The notes under the pieces: model-generated
Database searches by the model: none
The model's input: the letters and a program-made list of their open reading frames with translations, nothing else
Told to the model about the DNA's origin: nothing
Shown here: piece after piece, positions 25,703 through 33,510 of the stretch
Numbering within the stretch: the stretch's first letter is position 1
Layout of the letters: each line of letters begins with the position of its first letter
Assembly: GCA_047125605.1 (NCBI GenBank)
Contig: CP138932.1
Location: 3,100,001-3,164,000 of the forward strand
Length of the DNA: 64,000 nt
Reading direction: 5' to 3'
Source: JAKVBK01 sp022447275
GTDB lineage: Bacteria > Pseudomonadota > Alphaproteobacteria > Rhodobacterales > Rhodobacteraceae
Translations under genes and position numbers: made by a program

Positions 25703-26122
25703 ATGCGTCATGCACGTGGCTACCGCCGCCTGAACCGCACCCACGAACACCGCAAGGCCCTGTTTGCTAACATGGCCGGCTCGCTCATCGAACATGAGCA
25801 GATCAAAACCACCCTGCCCAAGGCCAAGGAACTCAAGCGCGTCGTCGATAAGCTGATCACCCTTGGCAAGCGTGGTGATCTGCACGCCCGCCGTCAGGCG
25901 GCCGCACGTCTCAAGCAGGACATGCACGTTGCCAAGCTGTTTGACGTGCTGGGCCCCCGTTACGCTGACCGCCCCGGTGGCTACGTCCGCGTTTTGAAGG
26001 CTGGCTTCCGCTATGGCGACATGGCTCCGATGGCAATCATCGAACTGGTGGACCGCGATCCCGAAGCGAAAGGCGCCGCAGACCGCGCCCGCCTCGAAGC
26101 CGAGGAAGCGCTGGAGGATTGA
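25703..26122 (+). CDS. rplQ: 50S ribosomal protein L17
   Basis: 139 residues, starting MRHARGYRRLNRTHEHRKAL. L17 lies near the tunnel exit. The segments LIEHEQIKTTLPKAKELKRVVDKLITLGKR and the C-terminal GDMAPMAIIELVDRD are typical; a short Ala/Glu tail follows. It ends the alpha operon and the whole ribosomal region, with a good terminator 42 nt downstream. Confidence 0.98.
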   Translation: MRHARGYRRLNRTHEHRKALFANMAGSLIEHEQIKTTLPKAKELKRVVDKLITLGKRGDLHARRQAAARLKQDMHVAKLFDVLGPRYADRPGGYVRVLKAGFRYGDMAPMAIIELVDRDPEAKGAADRARLEAEEALED

Positions 26123-26163
26123 TCCTGCGCGCGGGCCTTCTGGCCTGACGGAAAGATACGAAG

Positions 26164-26188
26164 CGCCGGCCTGAGGGGCCGGCGTTTT
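26164..26188 (+). terminator. Intrinsic terminator after rplQ
   Basis: CGCCGGCC (26164-26171), loop TGAGG, GGCCGGCG (26177-26184), then TTTT. Confidence 0.85.
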
Positions 26189-26258
26189 GCCATCTCGCCC
26201 CCGCCAAAACCTCGCTGCGCCAGAGCAAAGGCCGCATCTTGGTCGCCGCTGCATACGT

Positions 26259-26287
26259 AAAAAAGGCCCGGGGGAGACACCCGGACC
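26259..26287 (-). terminator. Minus-strand terminator of the small gene beside luxR
   Basis: Read on the minus strand, GGTCCGGG (26287-26280) pairs with CCCGGGCC (26272-26265) with one G-T wobble, followed directly by TTTTTT (26264-26259). It can only serve a leftward transcript, and the sole candidate gene ends at 26340. Confidence 0.7.
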
Positions 26288-26339
26288 TTCTAGTCTGTCT
26301 TCTTCCCCTTCCCCCTCGCGCGGCGGTGGAGAAGCGAGG

Positions 26340-26540
26340 CTACAGCACCTCTGTTCCTGAACTCACCGCAGCATCTCGTGTCACTAAGTTCACAAGCATA
26401 CTCTCGATCATCCGCTCCATCTGTCGGGCGCTGATCTCTGTTGAACTGGCACATTCGAGCACATCCGAGCGCAAAGCGGAAGGAAGTTGCATTAGCCGTG
26501 CGAAGGTGACAGGCTCTATGGGCTGCAAGGTGGACTCCAC
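26340..26540 (-). CDS. Small hypothetical protein divergent from luxR
   Basis: About 66 residues if a GTG at 26540 is used; the frame is open to a TTG at 26561. The protein is helical in character (PVTFARLMQLPSALRSDVLE, ARQMERMIESMLVNLVT) and has no signal peptide or known motif. Support comes from context: a strong terminator facing the same way lies 53 nt after its stop, and it diverges from luxR across a palindromic promoter region. The start codon is uncertain. I do not recognise the family. Confidence 0.4.
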   Translation of the reverse strand: MESTLQPIEPVTFARLMQLPSALRSDVLECASSTEISARQMERMIESMLVNLVTRDAAVSSGTEVL

Positions 26541-26554
26541 GTAACTTTCGTGGA
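26536..26554. promoter_or_regulatory. Inverted repeat TCCACG-N7-CGTGGA
   Basis: A perfect 6-bp inverted repeat lies between luxR and the divergent small gene and covers the likely start of the latter. It may be a protein-binding site or an RNA hairpin. Confidence 0.4.
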
Positions 26555-26567
26555 AACACAAGTATAG

Positions 26568-26597
26568 GTTGACCCAAATTGACTCAACTTGTCTAAA
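26568..26597 (+). promoter_or_regulatory. luxR promoter overlapped by a 21-bp imperfect palindrome
   Basis: 26568-26588 reads GTTGA...TCAAC with eight of ten base pairs symmetric around a central A, the size and form of a lux-box-like site. It covers TTGACC (26569-26574), which with a 17-nt spacer and TCTAAA (26592-26597) could be the luxR promoter. Binding here would be expected to affect luxR transcription. Confidence 0.5.
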
Positions 26598-26602
26598 AAG
26601 AC

Positions 26603-27238
26603 ATGTCTGTTCGTCGCCCGGAAGATATGTCTGTCACTGCCGAAGTGGATAACTACTTGGCGGAGCTTGGGGCTTTATCGCCTGCTGGGTACTTTGTTGG
26701 TTTACATATTCGCTTCGCGACACCGCTGCTTTTGTTTCAGACATACGACCGGGCATGGATCGATCATTATACCGCGCAGGCCTATCAGCTGCGCGATCCG
26801 ATGGTCGCCTGGGGTTTTTCAGTAGAGGGGACGACACGCTGGAGTGAAATTGATCTTCCAGACCCGTTCGGGTTCTGGGTAGAGGCTGAATCTTTCGGTC
26901 TGAAATACGGGGTGGCGGTATCGTGCGGGGAGATGAAATCCCGTACGATTGGTGGTGCGGCACACTCTGATCGAGAATTCAGCGACGAAGAAGTGGACCG
27001 CATCGGAGCCATTATTCGTCATTTGCACAGCATTACTGAACCCCCAGACAGCTTGACGCAGGCGCAACAGGAAGCCCTCCGACTCATTGCAGCCGGGGAT
27101 AGGCACACGGCCGCAGCAGCCAAGCTGAACATATCCGAAAGCGCCTTGAAAGCGCGTCTCACCGCGGCCCGGGAACGCCTTATGGCGCGTACCACGGCCG
27201 AGGCGATCCAAAGGGCAAAGGATTATGGTCTTCTGTGA
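26603..27238 (+). CDS. luxR: LuxR-family quorum-sensing transcription factor
   Basis: 211 residues from the ATG at 26603. A second ATG at 26627, preceded by GGAAGA, is equally possible and fits the promoter better. The N-terminal acyl-homoserine-lactone domain keeps all key residues at family spacing: W52, Y56, D65, P66 and W80. The C-terminal GerE-type helix-turn-helix is SLTQAQQEALRLIAAGDRHT...LNISESALKARLTAARERL. It should bind the signal made by the adjacent LuxI and control target promoters. The synthase gene starts 65 nt after its stop. Confidence 0.93.
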   Translation: MSVRRPEDMSVTAEVDNYLAELGALSPAGYFVGLHIRFATPLLLFQTYDRAWIDHYTAQAYQLRDPMVAWGFSVEGTTRWSEIDLPDPFGFWVEAESFGLKYGVAVSCGEMKSRTIGGAAHSDREFSDEEVDRIGAIIRHLHSITEPPDSLTQAQQEALRLIAAGDRHTAAAAKLNISESALKARLTAARERLMARTTAEAIQRAKDYGLL

Positions 27239-27303
27239 TGATCCGGCGAAGTTGGTCGGGCTTCCTCCATCAACCTCATCCATCCTGCTGCTGGAGGACC
27301 ACA

Positions 27304-27891
27304 ATGCAAACGACGACCTTGTCTTTCGAGAACATCCATAACCATGGCGAATTGTTCGCCAATCTTCTGCGCGCCCGGCGCCAGTCTTTCATTGTTCAAA
27401 ACCAATGGGATCTGCCGGAAGCCATGGGCATGGAGTACGATCAGTACGATACGCCCGCGAGCCGTTGGATCGCGGTCCACGAGTTTGGCCGGGTGATGGC
27501 GGGCATCCGCCTGACCCCGACCACCGCACGGTGCGGAATTTACACCTACATGATCCGGGATGCCCAACTGGGCCTGTTGGACTCCATCCCCTCCGATCTG
27601 TTTTTTGAAGAGGCCCCTATTGCCGATCACATTTGGGAAAGCAGCCGCGTATTCGTGGCCCATGACACGCCGATGAAGATCCGTCGGCGCGTACATGCGC
27701 ACCTGATCACGGAAATGACCCGCTCTGCACGCCAGTTGGGGGCCACCCAGGTGCTTGGGCTGATTCCGGCCAACTGGCCGCGTTGGGCGCGCCGCTGTGG
27801 CCTCGATGCGCAGGCGGCTGGCCGTGTGATGCATATCGACGGGATCGACAATCAGGTTGTGAAGATCAATCTTGGCGCCAAGCTTCACTAA
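27304..27891 (+). CDS. luxI: Acyl-homoserine-lactone synthase, LuxI family
   Basis: 195 residues from the ATG at 27304, with GGAGG 6 nt upstream; an earlier in-frame ATG overlapping luxR has no such support. It joins an acyl-ACP chain to S-adenosylmethionine. The conserved charged residues of the family are present: RRQSF and W35, E44-x-D46-x2-D49 (EYDQYD), R69 (AGIRL) and E112-x2-R115 (ESSRVF). Chain length cannot be predicted reliably. A terminator follows after 23 nt, so luxR-luxI form a closed unit. Confidence 0.95.
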   Translation: MQTTTLSFENIHNHGELFANLLRARRQSFIVQNQWDLPEAMGMEYDQYDTPASRWIAVHEFGRVMAGIRLTPTTARCGIYTYMIRDAQLGLLDSIPSDLFFEEAPIADHIWESSRVFVAHDTPMKIRRRVHAHLITEMTRSARQLGATQVLGLIPANWPRWARRCGLDAQAAGRVMHIDGIDNQVVKINLGAKLH

Positions 27892-27914
27892 GGCGCCATT
27901 ACAAACAGCGGGAC

Positions 27915-27942
27915 AGAGCCGGGCCATCGCCCGGCTCTTTTC
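27915..27942 (+). terminator. Intrinsic terminator after luxI
   Basis: AGAGCCGGGC (27915-27924), loop CATC, GCCCGGCTCT (27929-27938), then TTTCCCTTT. Confidence 0.8.
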
Positions 27943-28005
27943 CCTTTGGGGCACTGCCGGAAACAAGCGATTTCAACGGCTGGCAAACAGCGTTACTTTG
28001 CACCC

Positions 28006-29325
28006 ATGGCTGATCTATTCTCCACCCGGGCCGAAACGGCCGAAACCGGCGCACAGCGCCCGCTCGCCGATCGTCTGCGCCCGGATCGGCTGGGGGATGT
28101 GATTGGCCAGGAGGCCCTGCTCGGGCCGGATGGGCCGTTGGGTGCCATGTTGCAAGCTTCCAATCTTGGGTCGTTGATCCTGTGGGGGCCGCCCGGTGTC
28201 GGCAAAACGACCATTGCCCGCCTGCTGGCCCGCGAATCCGATCTGCATTTTGTACAGATTTCCGCAATCTTCTCTGGCGTAGCGGATCTCAAGAAGGTGT
28301 TTGCTGCCGCCACGGATCGGCGTCGCATGGGGCAAGGCACTCTGCTTTTCGTGGATGAAATTCACCGGTTCAACAAGGCGCAGCAGGATGGGTTTCTGCC
28401 CTACATGGAGGATGGGACGATCCTGCTCGTCGGGGCAACCACCGAGAACCCGTCTTTCGAATTGAACGCGGCGGTTCTGTCGCGCGCGCAGGTCATGATG
28501 TTGCAGCGCCTCGATACGGAGGCCCTCGAAGCGCTGCTGGCGCGGGCTGAGCAGGAACTGGGTGCGCTGCCGTTGCGCCCAGCCGCCCGGCAGGCGCTTT
28601 TGGAGATGGCCGATGGCGATGGCCGCGCGCTGTTGAATTTGGCCGAGCAGGTGGCCGCGTGGCGCTTGGCCGAGCCGATCGAACCCGCGGCGCTTTCGGC
28701 CCGGCTATCTGCCCGGGCGGCGGTCTATGACAAGTCCGGGGACCAACACTACAATCTGATCTCAGCTTTGCACAAATCCGTGCGCGGGTCTGATCCCGAT
28801 GCAGCGCTCTACTGGCTGGCCCGCATGCTGAAGGGCGGGGAGGATCCCCGCTACCTTGCGCGGCGGATCACGCGGATGGCTGTCGAGGATATTGGGCTGG
28901 CGGATCCGCAAGCGCAGGTGCAGTGCCTCGCCGCCTGGGACACTTACGAGCGCTTGGGCAGCCCTGAGGGCGAACTGGCGCTTGCTCAGGCCGTCACCTA
29001 CCTCGCCCTCGCACCGAAATCCAACTCCGCTTACGTGGCCTATAAGGCTGCCATGGCGGCCGCAGCCCAGACCGGCAGTGCCCCCCCTCCGGCCCATATT
29101 CTGAATGCGCCTACCGCGCTGATGAAAGAGCAAGGCTTTGGGGCCGGCTATGCCTACGATCATGACGCCGAAGACGGCTTTTCCGGCCAAACCTATTTCC
29201 CGGACGGGATGGAGCGCCCCGGCTTCTATCAGCCGGTGGACCGTGGCTTTGAACGCGATCTGGGCAAGCGTGTCGCTTATTTCGACAAGCTGCGCGCCAA
29301 GCGGCAGGACACTGGCAACAGTTGA
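28006..29325 (+). CDS. rarA: Replication-associated recombination protein RarA (MgsA)
   Basis: 439-residue AAA+ ATPase that acts at stalled forks and gaps. The start is MADLFSTRAETAETGAQRP. Walker A is LWGPPGVGKTT (about residue 52), Walker B LLFVDEIHRFNK and sensor 1 LVGATTENPSFELN; the C-terminal half carries SGDQHYNLISALHKSVRGSDPDAALYWLARM, diagnostic of the family. It is the first gene after the quorum-sensing unit, with crcB 31 nt downstream. Confidence 0.96.
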   Translation: MADLFSTRAETAETGAQRPLADRLRPDRLGDVIGQEALLGPDGPLGAMLQASNLGSLILWGPPGVGKTTIARLLARESDLHFVQISAIFSGVADLKKVFAAATDRRRMGQGTLLFVDEIHRFNKAQQDGFLPYMEDGTILLVGATTENPSFELNAAVLSRAQVMMLQRLDTEALEALLARAEQELGALPLRPAARQALLEMADGDGRALLNLAEQVAAWRLAEPIEPAALSARLSARAAVYDKSGDQHYNLISALHKSVRGSDPDAALYWLARMLKGGEDPRYLARRITRMAVEDIGLADPQAQVQCLAAWDTYERLGSPEGELALAQAVTYLALAPKSNSAYVAYKAAMAAAAQTGSAPPPAHILNAPTALMKEQGFGAGYAYDHDAEDGFSGQTYFPDGMERPGFYQPVDRGFERDLGKRVAYFDKLRAKRQDTGNS

Positions 29326-29356
29326 CAAGGGCTGTGGCAGGCGTAAGGGACGCCCC

Positions 29357-29737
29357 ATGATCTTTACGCTGACCCAAGTTGCGCTTGGCGGTGCCATCGG
29401 CGCCGCAGCCCGGTATCTGACCGGAGTTGCTGTGGTGCGCCTTTTCGGGCTGACAGGTTTCCCCCTTGGTGTGATCACGGTCAATATTGTCGGGTCGTTC
29501 CTGATGGGGGCGTTCATCGTCTATGCGGGCCAGCGCGGGCTCACCCACCTGTCGCCCTTCGTGGCAACCGGCATCCTTGGTGGCTTCACCACCTTCTCCG
29601 CGTTTTCCCTCGAGACGGTGACATTGATCGAGCGCGGCCAGGCCGGGCTTGCGGCCCTGTATGTCGGTGCGTCTGTTATGTGTTCGGTCGGGGCGTTGGC
29701 GCTGGGAATTTGGGCTGTCCGGGGGGCCTTGGCATGA
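29357..29737 (+). CDS. crcB: Fluoride ion exporter CrcB/Fluc
   Basis: 126 residues from MIFTLTQVALGGAIGAAARY, four membrane helices. Family motifs GGAIGAAARY, TVNIVGSFLMG and GILGGFTTFSAFSLE are all present, including the Asn, Phe and Thr-Phe-Ser residues that line the fluoride path. It forms dual-topology dimers in the inner membrane. No fluoride riboswitch is apparent in the 31-nt gap behind rarA. It overlaps the pseudouridine synthase gene by 4 nt. Confidence 0.95.
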   Translation: MIFTLTQVALGGAIGAAARYLTGVAVVRLFGLTGFPLGVITVNIVGSFLMGAFIVYAGQRGLTHLSPFVATGILGGFTTFSAFSLETVTLIERGQAGLAALYVGASVMCSVGALALGIWAVRGALA

Positions 29738-30783
29738 GTGGTGTTCAGAAAATTCGCGTTCCTGAAGGGGAAGGGGATCAACGCCTTGATCGCTGGCTCA
29801 AGCGCCGGTTCCCGACCTTCACTCAAGGCCGCATCGAGAAGGCATGCCGCAAAGGCGAGGTGCGCGTAGAGGGGGCCCGCGCCAAGCCGGCCACCCGCAT
29901 CGAGGTGGGGCAAGAGATCCGCATACCGCCGCTTCCGGCACAGGAAACGCAGCCGACGGCCCCGCCGCGTCCGCGCTTGTCGGATGCGGATGTGCGCATG
30001 ATCCAGGACGCGGTGATTTATCGGGATGCGCATATCATTGCCCTCAACAAGCCGCCGGGCCTGCCCACGCAGGGTGGCTCGGGTCAGGGCAATCGTCATG
30101 TGGATGGGCTTGCCGAAGCGCTGCGGTTTGAGCTGGATGAAAAGCCCCGCCTTGTGCACCGCCTCGACAAGGACACGTCCGGCGTGTTGCTCATGGCGCG
30201 CAGTCGCGAGGTGGCTAAGGCCCTCACGGAAGCGATCCGACATCGCGAAGCCCGCAAGATCTACTGGGCGCTCGTGGCCGGTGTGCCCACGCCTTACTTG
30301 GGTGAGATCCGCTATGGGCTTGTGAAAGCAGGGGGCCATGGCCGTGGCGGTGAAGGCGAAAAGATGCGCTGTGTGCATCCCGCTGACGTGGCTACCACTG
30401 AGGGCGCCAAGCGGGCGCACAGCCTCTATGCGACACTGTACCGTGTCGCCAGCCGCGCCGCATGGGTGGCGCTGGAGCCCGTGACGGGCCGCACCCATCA
30501 GCTGCGCGCCCACATGGCCGAGATCGGCCACCCGATTATTGGGGACGGCAAATATGGCGGCTCCCGGCAGGAAAACCTTGGCGACGGATGGGGGGCCCAG
30601 CTTGGCGGCATCATCTCCAAGAAACTGCACCTGCACGCCCGCTCTTTGACGGTGCTGCATCCGGTCACGCGCCAGTCGATCACCTTCGATGCCCCCTTGC
30701 CTGCGCATATGGCCGCCAGTTGGGATACCTTGGGCTGGAGCGAGGATCTGGCCGCCGATGACCCCTTTGCGGAGCTCCATTGA
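29734..30783 (+). CDS. rluC: Ribosomal large-subunit pseudouridine synthase (RluC-type)
   Basis: 349 residues from MSGVQKIRVPEGEGDQRLDRW. An N-terminal S4 RNA-binding domain (about 15-75) precedes the catalytic domain with HRLDKDTSGVLLMAR, whose Asp is the nucleophile, and the TGRTHQLRAHMAEIGHPIIGD signature. It should modify 23S rRNA, probably the RluC sites; RluD is a less likely alternative. It overlaps both neighbours by a few bases (ATGA and TGATG). Confidence 0.88.
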   Translation: MSGVQKIRVPEGEGDQRLDRWLKRRFPTFTQGRIEKACRKGEVRVEGARAKPATRIEVGQEIRIPPLPAQETQPTAPPRPRLSDADVRMIQDAVIYRDAHIIALNKPPGLPTQGGSGQGNRHVDGLAEALRFELDEKPRLVHRLDKDTSGVLLMARSREVAKALTEAIRHREARKIYWALVAGVPTPYLGEIRYGLVKAGGHGRGGEGEKMRCVHPADVATTEGAKRAHSLYATLYRVASRAAWVALEPVTGRTHQLRAHMAEIGHPIIGDGKYGGSRQENLGDGWGAQLGGIISKKLHLHARSLTVLHPVTRQSITFDAPLPAHMAASWDTLGWSEDLAADDPFAELH

Positions 30784-31466
30784 TGGCCGACTTGCGGCTG
30801 GTGCTGTTTGATCTCGATGGCACGTTGATTGACAGCCAAACCCACATCATTGCCGCGATGGAAACCGCCTTTGAGGCCCTGGCGGTGCCGGCCCCTGAGC
30901 GGGCAGCGATCCTCGGCATTGTGGGGTTGTCGCTGCCGCAGGCCATGCTGCGCCTTGCACCGCAGGCAGATGCGGCAGTCCGCGCTGAGTTGGTCGAGGC
31001 CTACAAGCAGGCCTTCTTTGATTTGCGCCAAGCAGGGGATCCACGGGCGGCTTCGCCGCTTTACCCCGGTGCGCGGGCGGCGTTGGATGTATTGCACGGT
31101 CAAGACAGTACATTGCTGGGCATCGCCACGGGCAAGTCACGACGCGGCACACAAGCTGTTCTGGCAGCCCACGGGCTGGGGCCCTATTTCGTCACGCGTC
31201 AGGTTGCCGATGATCATCCTTCCAAGCCGCATCCCGCAATGGTGCTGGCCGCCTTGGACGATACGGGCGTATTGGCGAGGGATGCCGTCATGATCGGCGA
31301 TACGGAATACGATATGCAGATGGCGGTGGCCGCTGGCGTTGCCGCGATTGGAGTGGCTTGGGGCTATCACAGTGTGGAGGCCTTGCGCGCGGCAGGCGCC
31401 CGGGCCGTGATCACCCATTTTGACGCCTTGGCCCCCGCGCTAGAGGCCCTTTGGGAAACGAGGTAA
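30783..31466 (+). CDS. HAD-superfamily phosphatase
   Basis: 227 residues from ATG 30783. HAD motifs are clear: DLDGTLIDS (nucleophile Asp near residue 10), ATGKSRRG (motif II), KPHPAMV (motif III Lys) and IGDTEYDMQMA (motif IV). It resembles the Gph/PGPase-like group, but the substrate cannot be assigned. The start overlaps the rluC stop, and the ATP12 gene follows after 4 nt, so crcB-rluC-HAD-atp12 form one transcript. Confidence 0.88.
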   Translation: MADLRLVLFDLDGTLIDSQTHIIAAMETAFEALAVPAPERAAILGIVGLSLPQAMLRLAPQADAAVRAELVEAYKQAFFDLRQAGDPRAASPLYPGARAALDVLHGQDSTLLGIATGKSRRGTQAVLAAHGLGPYFVTRQVADDHPSKPHPAMVLAALDDTGVLARDAVMIGDTEYDMQMAVAAGVAAIGVAWGYHSVEALRAAGARAVITHFDALAPALEALWETR

Positions 31467-31470
31467 CGCC

Positions 31471-32193
31471 TTGAGTGAATGGAAGAAGAAACGTTTCTGG
31501 AAGCAGGCCGCCGTGGCGGAAGGCGCGGATGGGCTTGGCTGGCAGGTGGAATTAGACGGGCGGGCCCTGCGCACGCCCGCCAAGGCGCAGCTTGTTCTGC
31601 CTTCAGCGGGCCTGGCTGCGGCCATAGCCGCGGAATGGGAGGCCCAGGAAGGTGAAATCGACCCGGCCTCGATGCCTTTCACCCGCTCGGCTAACTCCGC
31701 AATCGACAAGATTGTGCCCCAGTTCGACGAGGTCGCCGCACTGGTTGCCGAATATGGCGGCAGTGATCTGCTGTGCTACCGGGCCGATGGCCCCGAAAGC
31801 CTTGTACAGCGGCAGGCCGATGCCTGGGACCCGCTGCTCGACTGGGCCGCGTCCGGGCTGGGCGCACCGCTGTCGGCCACATCGGGGATCATGCATGTGG
31901 CGCAGCCCGCAAACAGCGTTGCCACGCTCGAACAACAGATCCGCGCGCTCACCCCGTTTCAGCTCGCTGCGATGCACGATCTGGTGGCGCTGTCCGGCTC
32001 TCTTGTGATCGGTTTGGCCGTGATGCACGAGGTTTTGGACAGTGCAGATCTATGGAACCGTTCCCGTCTCGACGAGCAGTTCCAGGCCGAGCAATGGGGC
32101 ATCGACGAAGAGGCGGAAGAGGTGGCGGAACGCAAGCGAAACGACTTCCTCCACGCAGAACGATTCTTACGTTTAAGCACACCTGACGCATGA
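31471..32193 (+). CDS. ATP12-family F1-ATPase assembly chaperone, TTG start
   Basis: 240 residues beginning at TTG 31471 (MSEWKKKRFWKQA), with no ATG close enough to replace it; GAGGTAACGCC supplies a binding site. The family segments WQVELDGRALRTPAKAQL, PFTRSANSAID, DLLCYRADGPESLVQRQADAWDPLLDW and LTPFQLAAMHDLVALSGSLVIGLA are diagnostic. In mitochondria ATP12 stabilises the F1 alpha subunit during assembly; the alphaproteobacterial protein is presumed to do the same. Confidence 0.92.
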   Translation: MSEWKKKRFWKQAAVAEGADGLGWQVELDGRALRTPAKAQLVLPSAGLAAAIAAEWEAQEGEIDPASMPFTRSANSAIDKIVPQFDEVAALVAEYGGSDLLCYRADGPESLVQRQADAWDPLLDWAASGLGAPLSATSGIMHVAQPANSVATLEQQIRALTPFQLAAMHDLVALSGSLVIGLAVMHEVLDSADLWNRSRLDEQFQAEQWGIDEEAEEVAERKRNDFLHAERFLRLSTPDA

Positions 32194-32233
32194 AAATAGC
32201 GTTCAGGTTGTGCCCATGAATCACGATCTGCCT

Positions 32234-32250
32234 GTTTACCTTGGGTAAAC
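32234..32250. promoter_or_regulatory. Perfect 17-bp palindrome upstream of aapJ
   Basis: GTTTACC-TTG-GGTAAAC, 195 nt before the aapJ start. The size and symmetry suit a helix-turn-helix regulator. No T run follows. The binding protein is unknown. Confidence 0.5.
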
Positions 32251-32329
32251 ACGCCCTAATCGATGAAAAAAAAGGCCAATGAGGGCTTTTGCACCGTTCA
32301 GCACCTTGACCTAAGGTCTCAGAATGGCA

Positions 32330-32352
32330 CTCTCCCCCCACTGAGGGGAGAG
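32330..32352 (+). promoter_or_regulatory. Leader hairpin before aapJ
   Basis: CTCTCCCC (32330-32337), 7-nt loop, GGGGAGAG (32345-32352). It is not followed by T residues, so it is more likely a leader structure than the terminator of the ATP12 gene. Confidence 0.4.
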
Positions 32353-32444
32353 GTAACACTCTCAAATCTAGTCACTGTCGTTCACAAACTGGACGGCTTG
32401 TCGGTGGATCACGATAGGTTCACGACAATCAGGAAGAGGTAAAA

Positions 32445-33467
32445 ATGAAAAAATCCGTATTTATCGGCGCACTGGCGCTCGCTGGCGTGTCTGGTGGAAT
32501 GGCTGCCGCTGGCACGCTGGACGACGTAAAGGCCCGCGGCACGCTGAACTGCGGCGTGTCCACCGGTCTGGTGGGCTTTGCTGCTCCCGACGCCAATGGC
32601 GAATGGCAGGGTTTCGACGTGGCTGTGTGCCGCGCCGTGGCAGCTGCTGTGCTGGGTGACGCATCCGCCGTTGAATTCGTGCCGACCACCGGTAAGACGC
32701 GCTTCACCGCGCTTGCTTCCGGCGAAATCGACATGCTGGCCCGGAACACCACCTGGACCTTCTCGCGCGACGTGGACCTGAAGTTTGAATTCGTGGGCGT
32801 CAACTACTACGACGGTCAGGGCTTCATGGTTCCTGCAGAGCTGGGCGTGTCCTCCGCCAAGGATCTGGACGGCGCAACCGTCTGCATCCAGACCGGCACC
32901 ACCACCGAGCTGAACCTGGCCGACTTCTTCCGTGCCAACGGCATCAGCTACGAGCCGGTTCCGATCGAAACCAACGCTGAAGCACAGCCGCTGTACCTGG
33001 AAGGCGCATGTGACGTCTACACCACGGACGCATCCGGCCTGGCCGCAACCCGCGCTGCTTTCGAAGATCCCTCGGCACACGTTGTTCTGCCCGAGATCAT
33101 CTCCAAGGAGCCGCTCGGTCCGCTTGTTCGCCACGGCGACAACGAGTGGGGCGACATCGTCCGCTGGACGCTGAACGCGCTGATCACGGCTGAAGAGCTG
33201 GGCGTGACCTCCGACAATGTTGCAGACAAAGCAGCTGCGGCTGACCCGGCAACGCCGGAAATCAACCGTCTGCTGGGCACCGAAGGTACGCTGGGCGAAA
33301 TGCTGGGCCTCGACGCTCAGTGGGCCGTGCGCGCACTGTCCGTCAGCGGCAACTACGCCGAGATCTTCGAAGACAACATCGGTGAGTCCACGGCGATTGG
33401 CCTGGCACGTGGCCTGAACGCCTCGTACACCGACGGTGGTCTGCTGTACTCGCCGCCGTTCCGCTAA
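32445..33467 (+). CDS. aapJ: General L-amino acid ABC transporter, periplasmic binding protein AapJ
   Basis: 340 residues with a clear signal peptide (MKKSVFIGALALAGVSGGMAAA). It belongs to solute-binding family 3; segments such as GFDVAVCRAVAAAVLG, TTGKTRFTALASGEIDMLARNTTWTFSRD and CIQTGTTTELNLADFF match AapJ/BztA proteins that capture Glu, Gln, Asp and other L-amino acids. Codon use is strongly biased, as expected for an abundant protein. A terminator-like hairpin in the 134-nt gap before aapQ would keep it in excess over the membrane parts. Confidence 0.95.
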   Translation: MKKSVFIGALALAGVSGGMAAAGTLDDVKARGTLNCGVSTGLVGFAAPDANGEWQGFDVAVCRAVAAAVLGDASAVEFVPTTGKTRFTALASGEIDMLARNTTWTFSRDVDLKFEFVGVNYYDGQGFMVPAELGVSSAKDLDGATVCIQTGTTTELNLADFFRANGISYEPVPIETNAEAQPLYLEGACDVYTTDASGLAATRAAFEDPSAHVVLPEIISKEPLGPLVRHGDNEWGDIVRWTLNALITAEELGVTSDNVADKAAAADPATPEINRLLGTEGTLGEMLGLDAQWAVRALSVSGNYAEIFEDNIGESTAIGLARGLNASYTDGGLLYSPPFR

Positions 33468-33478
33468 AGACCTCTCGG

Positions 33479-33510
33479 GAAGGGCGCGGTACATTCCGCG
33501 CCCTTCTTGC
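33479..33510 (+). terminator. Partial terminator between aapJ and aapQ
   Basis: GAAGGGCGCGG (33479-33489), loop TACATT, CCGCGCCCTTC (33496-33506), then TTGC. A strong stem with a short tail, suiting read-through at reduced level. Confidence 0.7.

Noticed and set aside
27251..27274. A lux-box-like dyad GTTG...CAAC before luxI
   Set aside because: Only about seven of ten positions are symmetric, and it overlaps the end of luxR and the luxI leader without a clear promoter.
29326..29356. Fluoride riboswitch before crcB
   Set aside because: The gap is only 31 nt and crcB appears to be co-transcribed with rarA, so there is no room for the aptamer.
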